From: Rhizobiaceae bacterium
Lineage (GTDB): Bacteria; Pseudomonadota; Alphaproteobacteria; Rhizobiales; Rhizobiaceae
Direction of reading: 5' to 3'
Length of the DNA: 64,000 nucleotides
NCBI GenBank assembly: GCA_023953835.1
Contig: JAMLJB010000002.1
Coordinates: forward strand, 1 to 64,000
Shown: positions 8,815-16,669 of the stretch, piece by piece
Layout of the letters: every line of letters starts with the position of its first letter
Position numbering within the stretch: position 1 is the stretch's first letter
Translations under genes and position numbers: made by a program
Notes under the pieces: generated by a model
The model's database searches: none
Told to the model about the DNA's origin: nothing
Seen by the model: only the letters and a program-made list of their open reading frames with translations

Positions 8815-10128
8815 CTAGTGCAGCCTGGCCGGAAGCCATAGCGCTATTTCAGGCGCCGCGATCAGAAGGCCCATCACCAGGGTCTGGAGTACGACGAAGG
8901 GCCAGATCGACCGGAAAATTTCGCCAAGCGAGACATCGGGAGGCGCCACGCTTTTCAAGTAGAAGGCGGACGAGCCGAAGGGCGGTGTGAGATAGGCCGT
9001 CTGCATGCTGAGGCAGAAGACCACGCCGAACCAGATCGGATCGTAGCCGAGCGATTTGATGACAGGCAGGAATATCGGCATGGTCAGGATGGCGATGCCG
9101 ACCCAGTCCATGATCATGCCGAGTATGAAGAGGATGAACAGAATCACGAAGAGGATGCCGAGCGGTGGCAGCGGCAGTCCGGAGATCAGGCCGGCAAGGT
9201 AGTTTACGCCGCCCGACAGCGAATAGACACTTATCAGTGCGTTCGCGCCGAAGAAGACCCAGATGACCGGGCCCATCGACTTGCCGGTCTGCTTCAACAC
9301 GTCATGCATGTCGCGCCAGCGGAAATTGCCCGAGACGATGACTGCTACCAGCGCGCCCGCGACGCCGATCGCTGCCGCCTCGGTCGGAGCGGCGATGCCG
9401 AAATAGATCGACCCGAGCACGGCCAGGATGATGAGGGCCGGCAACACCAGGTCCTTGCCGAGGGCAAGCTTGGCGCTGAACGGCATGTCCATCTCCTCCC
9501 GGCTCGGCGGGGGCGCCAGATGCGGCTGGAACGATGAGCGTATGACAATGTAGGCCGCATAGGACAAGGCCAGCACGACGCCCGGAATGAAGGCCGCGGC
9601 GAACAGGCGGGCGATGGATTCTCCAGCCATCAGCCCATAAAAGACGAGGACGAGGCTCGGCGGAATCATCGCCCCGAGCGAGCCGCTGGCGCACACGACG
9701 CCGAGCGTCAACTGCTTGTCATACCCGCGCGCCAGCATGGAAGGCAGGGCGACCAGACCGAGCGTGATGATCTCGGCTCCGACGACGCCGACCATCGCTG
9801 CCATGATCGCGCCGGCGAAGACGCAGCCCACCGCCATGCCGCCCGGAAGTCGGGCCGACCAGATGTGGAGAACCGTGAACAGCTTGGCTGCGATACCTCC
9901 CCTTTCCATGAGCACGCCCATGACGATGAAAAGCGGGACAGCGAGGAGTATGTAGTTCGTCGACGCATCGTAGATACGGCTGGCGATCAGGAGGACGCTG
10001 TTGAAGCCGAACATCGAGAGACCGACGATTATGGCGGTGGCCAGCGTCGAGAAGGCCAGGGGTATTCCGACAAAAATGAAGAAGAACAGGAGCCCGAGCG
10101 TGAAAAGGGTAACGGTTTCAGGGCTCAT
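8815..10128 (-). CDS. dctM: TRAP transporter large permease subunit
   Basis: A 437-aa membrane protein with about 12 hydrophobic segments and the DctM-type core, including GFNSVLLIASRIYDASTNY near the N-terminus and the GAMIPPSLVLVFYG helix. It is the ion-coupled translocation subunit of a tripartite periplasmic transporter. Its start overlaps the end of dctQ by 11 bp, so the two are coupled. Together with the DctP gene upstream it forms one importer, probably of an organic acid or amino-acid-like anion. The ligand is not predictable by eye. Confidence 0.95.
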   Translation of the reverse strand: MSPETVTLFTLGLLFFFIFVGIPLAFSTLATAIIVGLSMFGFNSVLLIASRIYDASTNYILLAVPLFIVMGVLMERGGIAAKLFTVLHIWSARLPGGMAVGCVFAGAIMAAMVGVVGAEIITLGLVALPSMLARGYDKQLTLGVVCASGSLGAMIPPSLVLVFYGLMAGESIARLFAAAFIPGVVLALSYAAYIVIRSSFQPHLAPPPSREEMDMPFSAKLALGKDLVLPALIILAVLGSIYFGIAAPTEAAAIGVAGALVAVIVSGNFRWRDMHDVLKQTGKSMGPVIWVFFGANALISVYSLSGGVNYLAGLISGLPLPPLGILFVILFILFILGMIMDWVGIAILTMPIFLPVIKSLGYDPIWFGVVFCLSMQTAYLTPPFGSSAFYLKSVAPPDVSLGEIFRSIWPFVVLQTLVMGLLIAAPEIALWLPARLH

Positions 10129-10594
10129 TGTGTTTCCTTAGATCGCGGATAAGATATTCGACGGCCTGCAGGCCGATCATCACAATACCGATGACAACCA
10201 CCACCTTGAGGATCATTGGCGACGGCGTGTTCCAGTTGGATCCGCTCCGTTCGCCGATCTGGATCGCGAACTGCGCCTGGTAGAAGGCCCACAAGCCGAC
10301 AATGGCGCAAACGACGATGACGAGCACCCGCTCGAAGAGCGTCAGCACATATTGTGCGGAAGCCGGCAACCTGTCGTAGATCGCCGTGATGCGGATATGC
10401 GTCTCGTCGGCGGCGGCCTGAGCGCCACCCATGATGTAATGAAGGGCCGCGATCAGGATGACGATCTCTACCGACCATTGCGTGGGTGAATTGAAGATGT
10501 AGCGCGCGCAGACTTCGGCAAAAGTCAGCACGGCGACGATGGCGTAGCCATAGGAGAGCGTGACGCCTACGAACTTGTTGATGCGTGCGATCAT
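10118..10594 (-). CDS. dctQ: TRAP transporter small permease subunit
   Basis: A 158-aa membrane protein with four predicted hydrophobic spans and the DctQ-type pattern EVCARYIFNSPTQWSVE followed by a MGGAQAA region. It pairs with the large permease encoded immediately downstream with an 11-bp overlap. It is separated from dctP by about 260 bp that contain a strong hairpin, which probably lets the binding protein be made in excess over the permease. Confidence 0.93.
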   Translation of the reverse strand: MIARINKFVGVTLSYGYAIVAVLTFAEVCARYIFNSPTQWSVEIVILIAALHYIMGGAQAAADETHIRITAIYDRLPASAQYVLTLFERVLVIVVCAIVGLWAFYQAQFAIQIGERSGSNWNTPSPMILKVVVVIGIVMIGLQAVEYLIRDLRKHNEP

Positions 10595-10770
10595 GGACCG
10601 TCCCTCTTAATTCCCGCGTGAAATCGAAATCCGCGCCAAGGCAAAAACGTAACATGGCCGGACAGCCGCGCCCACGCCAATCGACATTCCCGGCGCTTGA
10701 AGCGGACAGAAAACACTCCCGCTTTCAGATGCAGGCCGTCACGGAGATCGGCTCCGTTTTCAGGCATGTC

Positions 10771-10799
10771 GCGGTATCGGGAAATACCCCCGATACCGC
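10771..10799 (-). promoter_or_regulatory. Intra-operon hairpin between dctP and dctQ
   Basis: A perfect 11-bp inverted repeat (GCGGTATCGGG / CCCGATACCGC, loop of 7) lies 54-82 bp after the dctP stop in the direction of transcription. No clear U-run follows it. Such a structure commonly protects upstream mRNA or partly terminates, giving more binding protein than permease. The role is inferred from position. Confidence 0.55.
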
Positions 10800-10852
10800 G
10801 CTTTGCCGGTCAATTCCGATTGGCCGGATGTGCGGATTGCGAGATCAAATGA

Positions 10853-11890
10853 TCAGAGCAGGCCCTTCTCGGTCAGGTAGGCCTTGTGGGCTTCGATCAC
10901 TTTCTTCGCGAAATCGCTCTTCTTCGCCCATTCGTCCCATACCTCGAGCGCGACCTTGCGGTAGCGGGCCCGGTCCTCGTCGCTCAGCCGGTTCACGGTA
11001 AGGCCGATCTCCGCTGCCTTCTTCAATGCAGCCTCGTCGTCGCGTGCAGCGGTCACGATGTTCTGGAACATGATGTCGCGCATTCCGATCTCAAGCATGA
11101 GCTTGATGTCGTCCGGAACGGCGGCCCAGCGGTCCGCATTCACCGAAAAGTCCCATACGCCGTTGGAATGCGGGCTGTTCAGCAGCGTATATTTGGCGAC
11201 GTCATAGTCGCCCACGGCGAAATTATAGGACAACGAACCGTCGTCGGCTGCGTCGATGACGCCCTTCTCAAGCGCCGAGAAGACCTCGGTCTGCGGCATC
11301 ACGACAGGCACGGCGCCGAACCGCTCCCAAATCAGCGAGCTGAGGCCGGGAGGCGTACGCAGCTTCACGCCCTTGAAATCATCGAGCGTGGCCAGCGGAA
11401 CCTTGGACGGGATTGCTTCCCACGAGCCGGTGCCGACGCCGACCAGATGCAGGCCGAACTGCCCGTAGGCTTCGCGCAGCATGTCCACGCCGCCATAATA
11501 ATACATGAACTCCAGCGTCTGGTAGCGCTCGCTGTAGGCTCCGGGAATGTCGCCGAGCGGCGCGAAGCCGGGATCGACGCCCGCGAACAGCGTCGGGTAG
11601 GAGATGTGCCCGTCGAGGATGCCGGTTTTCACCGCCTCGAGCGTCTGGTTCGTCGCGACCACCGCGCCCGCCGGGAGCAGTTCGATCTTGAGGCGGCCCT
11701 GGCTCATCTTGTCGACGCGGCTGAAGAGATCCAGCACACTGTCATACAGCTTGTTGCCCGGAAGCCAGTTGCTCTGCACTTTCCATGTTATCGTCTCCTG
11801 CGCCGACGCAGGCGACACCGTCGCGACAGCCGCCAGCCCCGCAGCCAGTCCCGCCGCAGCGACAGTCTTGATCAGACCAGTCCAACCCAT
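10853..11890 (-). CDS. dctP: TRAP transporter substrate-binding protein
   Basis: A 345-aa periplasmic binding protein. The start at 11890 gives a clean Sec signal peptide (GLIKTVAAAGLAAGLAAVA then SPASAQE as cleavage region), and GGAG lies 10 bp upstream; longer in-frame starts add non-family residues. The mature part has the DctP fold, with WKVQSNWLPGNKLYDSV at the N-terminus and the conserved arginine region GVKLRTPPG, which usually contacts a carboxylate of the ligand. It is the first gene of the operon dctP-dctQ-dctM-AKR-proline racemase-like. Divergent from the iclR gene, with an operator-like site between them. Confidence 0.93.
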   Translation of the reverse strand: MGWTGLIKTVAAAGLAAGLAAVATVSPASAQETITWKVQSNWLPGNKLYDSVLDLFSRVDKMSQGRLKIELLPAGAVVATNQTLEAVKTGILDGHISYPTLFAGVDPGFAPLGDIPGAYSERYQTLEFMYYYGGVDMLREAYGQFGLHLVGVGTGSWEAIPSKVPLATLDDFKGVKLRTPPGLSSLIWERFGAVPVVMPQTEVFSALEKGVIDAADDGSLSYNFAVGDYDVAKYTLLNSPHSNGVWDFSVNADRWAAVPDDIKLMLEIGMRDIMFQNIVTAARDDEAALKKAAEIGLTVNRLSDEDRARYRKVALEVWDEWAKKSDFAKKVIEAHKAYLTEKGLL

Positions 11891-12367
11891 TTCGTGACTC
11901 CGTTCGTTTGTCGATCCCTCATTGTGACGAAAGCCGGGCATCGAATGACCTACTATGGCGGGGGAACCGGAAGGTGTCAATTTTCGCACGTTAGTTCACA
12001 AAGAAAACATTTTGCGTTACAAATTTTGGAAAGATGGACGAGCTTTCGATCATGGCGGCCTCCCGCTTTCGCGGTCACCATTCGTCGCTCCGGCATCGCG
12101 ATACGTGTGTAGCCCGCCGGATCGGCTGATTCGGTTTTCGTGACGGCGGGTCCTTTTCGAGGACACGGCAATCACGCTAAAACCGGAAGGAAGTTCGCAT
12201 TGCCGAATCCCGCGCGTTGTGCGAACCACGTGCGCGACGGCATCGACAAACACGGGCCGCGACTTATATGGAGTGGTCGCGCTCCCGAACGGCAATATGT
12301 GTGCGCGGCAGGACTGCCCATCGTCGCGGATGGAAAATGGTACCCAGGTGCAGCAGGCGAGGAGAGC
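11891..12367. other. Intergenic region between dctP and iclR (477 bp)
   Basis: This is the divergent control region of the TRAP operon and the IclR gene. The operator-like pair at 11975-12008 and an AT-rich patch up to about 12030 are the only structure I can support. Between about 12040 and 12367 I see open frames in shadow only, with no convincing gene. The long leader of iclR may simply be untranslated. Confidence 0.6.
11975..12008. promoter_or_regulatory. Putative IclR operator (dctP / iclR)
   Basis: Two 15-bp sites with centres 19 bp apart: TGTCA-ATTTT-CGCAC (11975-11989) and GTTCA-CAAAG-AAAAC (11994-12008). Both are degenerate versions of GTTCG-N5-CGAAC, and the inner half-sites CGCAC and GTTCA are separated by 4 bp. 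The same layout recurs in eight other intergenic regions of this window. The position upstream of both dctP and iclR suggests control of the importer and autoregulation. Confidence 0.5.
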
Positions 12368-13186
12368 ATGACGGCAGAAGTCAAGAAGAGATCCGCCAAG
12401 GGCGGACCAGACAAGCAGGTCGATGACGAGAATGCGCGCGACTACGTTGCTTCCTTCGCGCGCGGCCTCGATGTCATACGGACTTTCACCCGGTCGAAAC
12501 CGCGCATGACGCTGAGCGAGGTTGGAGAGCAGGCCGACATGAATCGCGCCGCTGCGCGGCGCTTCCTGCTGACACTCGTGCGCGAGGGTTTCGCCGAACT
12601 CGACGGCAAGTATTTCAGCCTCAAGCCGAAGATACTGGAACTCGGGTTCTCGGCGCTTGCCTCGATGAGCCTGCCGGAGGTCGTGCAGCCAGTGCTCAAC
12701 GACCTCGCCGGCAAACTCCAGGAATCCTGCTTCTGCGTGGTGCTGGACGGCGATTCCAGCGTCTACATAGCAGCCGCCAAGTCGCGCCGCGTCATCAACG
12801 CCTCGATCGAGCTTGGCAGTCGGGCTCCAGCCTATTGCATGTCGTCGGGCCGTGTCCTGCTTGCCAGCCTGAGGCCCGAAGATCTCGACGCCGTGCTCGA
12901 AAACATCAAGTTCGAGGCGTTCACCGAAACCACAATGACCTCGAAGCTCAAATTGAGGACGGCGATCCGGGAAGCGCGGACGAAAGGCTATGCGGTCGTC
13001 GACCAGGAATACGAGATCGGACTGCGGTCGATTTCGGTTCCGGTGTACGACCGCACGCGTTCCGTGATCGCCGCACTCAATGTCTGCTGTCCGAGCCCTC
13101 GCTATACGATCGAGGACATGCTGCAAAAGGTGCTGCCTGCCCTGCTGGACAGCGCAAGCCAGATCACGCTTTCGCTGCCGCACTGA
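12368..13186 (+). CDS. IclR family transcriptional regulator, PcaR/PobR subgroup
   Basis: A 272-aa regulator. After a charged leader comes the winged HTH (FARGLDVIRTFTRSKPRMTLSEV region, then RAAARRFLLTLVREGFAEL), followed by the IclR effector domain with SLPEVVQPVLNDL, the SRAPAYCMSSGRVLLASL-type loop and GLRSISVPVYD. These segments match the PcaR/PcaU/PobR group, which typically activates catabolic genes when a pathway metabolite binds. The ATG at 12368 has GGAG 5 bp upstream and avoids 76 unlikely residues. It is probably the local regulator of the units carrying the repeated operator motif. Confidence 0.9.
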   Translation: MTAEVKKRSAKGGPDKQVDDENARDYVASFARGLDVIRTFTRSKPRMTLSEVGEQADMNRAAARRFLLTLVREGFAELDGKYFSLKPKILELGFSALASMSLPEVVQPVLNDLAGKLQESCFCVVLDGDSSVYIAAAKSRRVINASIELGSRAPAYCMSSGRVLLASLRPEDLDAVLENIKFEAFTETTMTSKLKLRTAIREARTKGYAVVDQEYEIGLRSISVPVYDRTRSVIAALNVCCPSPRYTIEDMLQKVLPALLDSASQITLSLPH

Positions 13187-13222
13187 TTTCGTGCGGCGGC
13201 GCGGATGGCCGAACCGCACATC

Positions 13223-13990
13223 TTAACGCACGTAGCTCGCGCCATTGATGTCGAGGGTCGCGCCGCTCATGTGGCGGACACGCCCGGTCGCGAGAAATGC
13301 GACGAGATAGGCGATCTCTTCCGGCGGCACCCATTCGCCCATCGCCAGCGTCGATGTGACGGCCTGCTCACCCCCGAGCGTTGCGGCGCTCTGCTCGGAA
13401 AGGCGCGTGCGCACCACGCCCGGGGCGATGATATAGGCGAGCACCTTTTCCTTGGCGTAGCCGCGGGCCACCGTCTGCACGGCGGCGCGAATGGCCGCCT
13501 TGGAAGCGGCATAGGCAATGGTCCTCGGATTGGTGCTGCCGCGCTGCCCGTTCCAGCTCGATATGGTGATGGCGACGCCGCCGCCCTCCTTGCGGAAGTG
13601 CCGGACGGCACTCCGCAGCAGGCGGGCCGGGGCCATCACATTGACCTGCATCGTGGAATCCCAGACGCGGTCCCATTCCTCGTCGGGGTCGTCGATGCCG
13701 CCCTCGTTCAGGAAAATCGCGGCGTTGTTGACGAGGACGTCGACGCGCCCGCGCCAGGCCAGCGCGTCGCGCCAGATGCCGTCGACCGCGTCACGGTCGG
13801 CAAGGTCGCCCTGCACCAGATGGCGGCGCTCGGCAGGAATCGCGCTGGTCGCCTCCTCGGCGCCGGCGCGATCCGAACTGTAATGCGCGATCAGGTTGGC
13901 GCCGGCCTCGCCGAGGATGCGCGCCGTAGCGGCGCCGATGCCTTTCGATGCGCCGGTCAGCAGCACCGTCTTTCCAGTCAGGTCAATCAT
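13223..13990 (-). CDS. SDR family oxidoreductase (NGASYxR subgroup, copy A)
   Basis: A classical short-chain dehydrogenase/reductase of 255 aa with cofactor motif TGASKGIG, NNAA motif, and catalytic Ser in ISSWNGQRG and YAASK (Tyr and Lys). The C-terminus NGASYVR and the GEWVPPEEIAYLVAFLATG block are shared with two other SDRs in this window (37057-37827 and 52585-53352). The start at 13990 matches the start of those relatives; ATGs at 14011 and 14023 are possible. It is transcribed away from the 3-hydroxyacyl dehydrogenase gene, with an operator-like site between them. Substrate unknown. Confidence 0.88.
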   Translation of the reverse strand: MIDLTGKTVLLTGASKGIGAATARILGEAGANLIAHYSSDRAGAEEATSAIPAERRHLVQGDLADRDAVDGIWRDALAWRGRVDVLVNNAAIFLNEGGIDDPDEEWDRVWDSTMQVNVMAPARLLRSAVRHFRKEGGGVAITISSWNGQRGSTNPRTIAYAASKAAIRAAVQTVARGYAKEKVLAYIIAPGVVRTRLSEQSAATLGGEQAVTSTLAMGEWVPPEEIAYLVAFLATGRVRHMSGATLDINGASYVR

Positions 13991-14049
13991 TGGTCTTGTC
14001 GGCTCCCGCATATGGTCGGGCAAGACATATCACGATCCCGGCCGGGCAC

Positions 14050-14083
14050 CACAATTTTTCGCACAAATGTTCAATTTTTGTGG
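14050..14083. promoter_or_regulatory. Putative IclR operator (SDR A / 3-hydroxyacyl dehydrogenase)
   Basis: A right half-site CGCAC (14060-14064), a 4-bp gap and a left half-site GTTCA (14069-14073) reproduce the core of the repeated operator layout. The outer halves (CACAA, TGTGG) are poor matches. It lies in the 170-bp divergent promoter region. Weaker than the other members. Confidence 0.4.
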
Positions 14084-14161
14084 GTGTGCTATTGCGGTGG
14101 CGTTCCGGTTGTCCTTATGCTTCCCTCCATCGGGAACATCGCTCCAGCAAAGAGTTAAGCC

Positions 14162-15172
14162 TTGCCAGTGGATATGCCGCCAGATGCGTTTCACAACGTC
14201 GCCGTCATCGGCGCGGGTTCGATCGGAGTGGCGTGGTCGATCGTTTTCGCGCGATCGGGCATCAGCGTCGCTCTCTATGACGCGAACCCGGAGCGCCTGC
14301 CGGTCGCGATGGACGAAATGCGTCAGCGCCTGGCCGAACTGCGGGAGTTCTCGCTCATCGACGAAGCCGAGGATACGATAGCGGGGCGCGTGCGGCCCGT
14401 GTCGGGCCTGGCGGATGCGCTCGACGGTGCCGACTATGTGCAGGAAGCCGCGCCCGAGAACCTGGACCTGAAGAAAGCGCTTTTTGGCGAGCTTGACCGG
14501 CTGTCGCGGCAGGATGCGGTTCTTGCAAGTTCATCTTCCGCCATCACCGCCTCGGCCTTTGCCGACCACCTGCCCGGCCGCGCCCGCTGTCTCGTCGTAC
14601 ATCCGGGGAACCCGCCCTATCTCCTGAAGATCGCCGAGATCGTGCCGGCTCCCTTCACCGCAAAGGACGTCGTCGACCGGGTGACCGATTTCCTCGCCGC
14701 CGTCGGCATGGTGCCGGTCCTCATCCGCAAGGAAGTCGAGGGTTTCGTCTTCAACCGGTTGCAGGGCGCGATCTTGCGCGAGGCTTATTGTCTTGTCCGC
14801 GACGGGGTGATTTCCGTCGATGACCTCGACCGTGTAATGCATGAAGGTCCCGGCCCGCGCTGGGCTTTCATAGGTCCGTTCGAAACGAGCGATCTCAACA
14901 CGCGCGGCGGCATCGAGGTTCACGCCGGGCGCATGGGCAGCGTCTACGCCCGTCTCGGTGCGGAGCGGGGCCAGAACGACCCGTGGACGGAAGACCTTGT
15001 CGCCAAGGTCACCGCTGAGCGGCGCGCGATCCTGCCGCTCGACCAGTGGAACGAGCGTACCGGATGGCGCGACCGGCGCCTGATGGCGCTGGCGCGCCTT
15101 AAACGGCAGATGGACGGCGAGCCGGGGGAAAACCGGACATCGCCGGACAAACGCAAAGGGCCGGTCGATTGA
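14162..15172 (+). CDS. 3-hydroxyacyl-CoA dehydrogenase family protein (lambda-crystallin / L-gulonate 3-dehydrogenase type)
   Basis: NAD-binding motif VIGAGSIGVAW, then VQEAAPENLDLK, ASSSSAI, the family signature HPGNPPYLLKIAEIVP and a C-terminal helical domain with GPGPRWAFIGPFETSDLN. The GPFE-DLN pattern puts it in the lambda-crystallin branch that oxidises free beta-hydroxyacids such as L-gulonate, and relates it to carnitine 3-dehydrogenase. The TTG at 14162 has GAG 7 bp upstream; an ATG at 14174 is the alternative. It precedes the GcvPA/GcvPB/BKACE genes. Together with BKACE it could oxidise a beta-hydroxyacid and then cleave the beta-keto acid. Confidence 0.88.
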   Translation: MPVDMPPDAFHNVAVIGAGSIGVAWSIVFARSGISVALYDANPERLPVAMDEMRQRLAELREFSLIDEAEDTIAGRVRPVSGLADALDGADYVQEAAPENLDLKKALFGELDRLSRQDAVLASSSSAITASAFADHLPGRARCLVVHPGNPPYLLKIAEIVPAPFTAKDVVDRVTDFLAAVGMVPVLIRKEVEGFVFNRLQGAILREAYCLVRDGVISVDDLDRVMHEGPGPRWAFIGPFETSDLNTRGGIEVHAGRMGSVYARLGAERGQNDPWTEDLVAKVTAERRAILPLDQWNERTGWRDRRLMALARLKRQMDGEPGENRTSPDKRKGPVD

Positions 15173-15202
15173 CCGTTTCGCACGTTTGTGCGAAAAGTTT
15201 CT
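15169..15202. promoter_or_regulatory. Putative IclR operator (upstream of gcvPA-like gene)
   Basis: A perfect 20-bp palindrome TTTCGCAC-GTTT-GTGCGAAA occupies 15176-15195. It equals the inner half-sites CGCAC and GTGCG of two 15-bp sites spaced 19 bp (15169-15183 and 15188-15202). It begins at the stop codon of the preceding gene and lies about 75 bp before the ATG at 15272. No U-run follows, so an operator is more likely than a terminator. Confidence 0.55.
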
Positions 15203-15271
15203 GTCAGTCGACCATTCCCGTGGCTTCATCGACACATATCGTCTTTCTCCCACGCTCGTGAAAGGTGTTCC

Positions 15272-16669
15272 ATGGCGCATCCCTACATGGCGAACTCGAC
15301 GCCGGACGTCCAATCTGAGATGCTGGCCGCCGTCGGAGCGGACAGCATCGGCGAGTTGTTCGAACAGATTCCGGAAGGGCATCGTCTTTCCCGCCCGCTG
15401 AAGCTGCCGCAGGCGCTTTCGAGCGAAGTCGCCCTGCAGCGCCATCTCGGCGAACTCCTGTCGAAGAACGAGAGCTGCCAGGAGACGCTCAGCTTCCTCG
15501 GCGCCGGATGCTGGCAGCACCATGTTCCGGCTGCATGCAAGGAAGTCGTCGGGCGGCGCGAATGGCTGACGTCGGTGTTCGGTTCCCCCATGTCGGATCA
15601 CGGCCGCAACCAGGCATGGTTCGAGTTCTGCAGCCAGCTTGGCGAACTCGTCGGCATGGATCTGGTGGGCATGCCTGTCTACAGTTGGGGCTGCGCCGCC
15701 GGCCACGCCATACGTCTCGCCTCGCGGCTCAACGGTCGGCGCGAGGTGCTGGTGGTGCGGGCCATCGACCCGGAGCGCCTTTCGGTCATCCGCAACTATT
15801 GCGAAACACCTGAAATGGCGAGCCACATCAAGGTGACTCTCGTCGACTACGAGCCGGACAGCGGCAGGCTCGACCTGTCGGATCTCGCCCGCAAGCTTTC
15901 CGCGAATACGGCGGCGGCAATCTATTTCGAGGTGCCCTCCTATGTCGGCATCATCGACGGACAGGCGGCGGAAATCTCCAGGCTCGCCCATGCCGCGGGC
16001 GCGGAGGTCATCGTCGGCGTCGACCCGATCTCGCTGGGCGTCCTGGCAGGCCCGGCGGACTACGGCGCGGACATCGTCGTCGGCTCGATCCAGCCGCTCG
16101 GCGTGCCCATGAACTGCGGCGGCGGCTGCGGCGGCTTCATCGCCAGCCGCGACGAAGCCCGCTACGCCAGGGAATACCCGACCTTCCTGGTCAGCATCAC
16201 CGATACGGTCGAACCTGGCGAACGCGGATTCGGCCTGACCCTGTTCCATCAGACCTCCTACGGCATGCGCGAGAAGGGCAAGGACTGGACCGGCAACTCC
16301 ACCTATCTCTGGACGATCGCAGGCGCCGCGTACATGGCGATGATGGGGCCGCAGGGTTTTCGCGATATCGGGGAACTTATCCTGCGGCAGGCGCATTTCG
16401 CGGCATCGCTGCTCGGCGGCATTCCCGGCGTCCGGATTGTTTTCCCGTCGCACTTCTTCAAGGAGTTCGTCGTCAACTTCGACGGCACCGGCAAGACGGT
16501 GGACGCCATCGACAAGGCGTTGCGCGCCGAAGGCATCTTCGGCGGCAAGAACCTGTCGCGGGAGTTTCCAGAACTCGGCCAGAGCGCGCTCTATTGCGTC
16601 ACTGAAATTCATTCCCGCGCCGATCTCGAACGGCTCGCCGCGGCGGTCGGAAAGGCGGTGCGCGCATGA
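15272..16669 (+). CDS. GcvPA-like protein: glycine dehydrogenase (decarboxylating) subunit 1 homologue, divergent
   Basis: A 465-aa protein with the layout of the N-terminal P-protein subunit: PEGHRLSRPLKLPQALS, then SFLGAGCWQHHVPA, a fold-type-I PLP core and REKGKDWTGNSTYLWTIAGA where true P-proteins have REKATSNICTNQAL. The conserved AYTPYQPE segment is replaced by SVFGSPMSDHG, and the YDGATA motif by YSWGCAAG. In canonical enzymes this subunit supports the PLP-binding subunit and the lipoyl H-protein interaction. The ATG at 15272 follows AAAGG at a good distance. It overlaps gcvPB-like by 4 bp. No gcvT or gcvH is in the window, so glycine cleavage is doubtful. Confidence 0.85.
   Translation: MAHPYMANSTPDVQSEMLAAVGADSIGELFEQIPEGHRLSRPLKLPQALSSEVALQRHLGELLSKNESCQETLSFLGAGCWQHHVPAACKEVVGRREWLTSVFGSPMSDHGRNQAWFEFCSQLGELVGMDLVGMPVYSWGCAAGHAIRLASRLNGRREVLVVRAIDPERLSVIRNYCETPEMASHIKVTLVDYEPDSGRLDLSDLARKLSANTAAAIYFEVPSYVGIIDGQAAEISRLAHAAGAEVIVGVDPISLGVLAGPADYGADIVVGSIQPLGVPMNCGGGCGGFIASRDEARYAREYPTFLVSITDTVEPGERGFGLTLFHQTSYGMREKGKDWTGNSTYLWTIAGAAYMAMMGPQGFRDIGELILRQAHFAASLLGGIPGVRIVFPSHFFKEFVVNFDGTGKTVDAIDKALRAEGIFGGKNLSREFPELGQSALYCVTEIHSRADLERLAAAVGKAVRA

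Noticed and set aside
12140..12367. N-terminal extension of the IclR protein
   Set aside because: The 76 added residues do not resemble the family, and a good ribosome binding site precedes the ATG at 12368.
1..13186. Beta-ketoadipate (protocatechuate) pathway
   Set aside because: A PcaC-like protein and a PcaR-like regulator are present, but pcaGH, pcaB, pcaD and pcaIJ are absent from the window.
14531..16612. 693-codon open frame on the minus strand
   Set aside because: It is antisense to the 3-hydroxyacyl dehydrogenase and GcvPA-like genes, has no recognisable domain, and reflects GC-rich codon usage.
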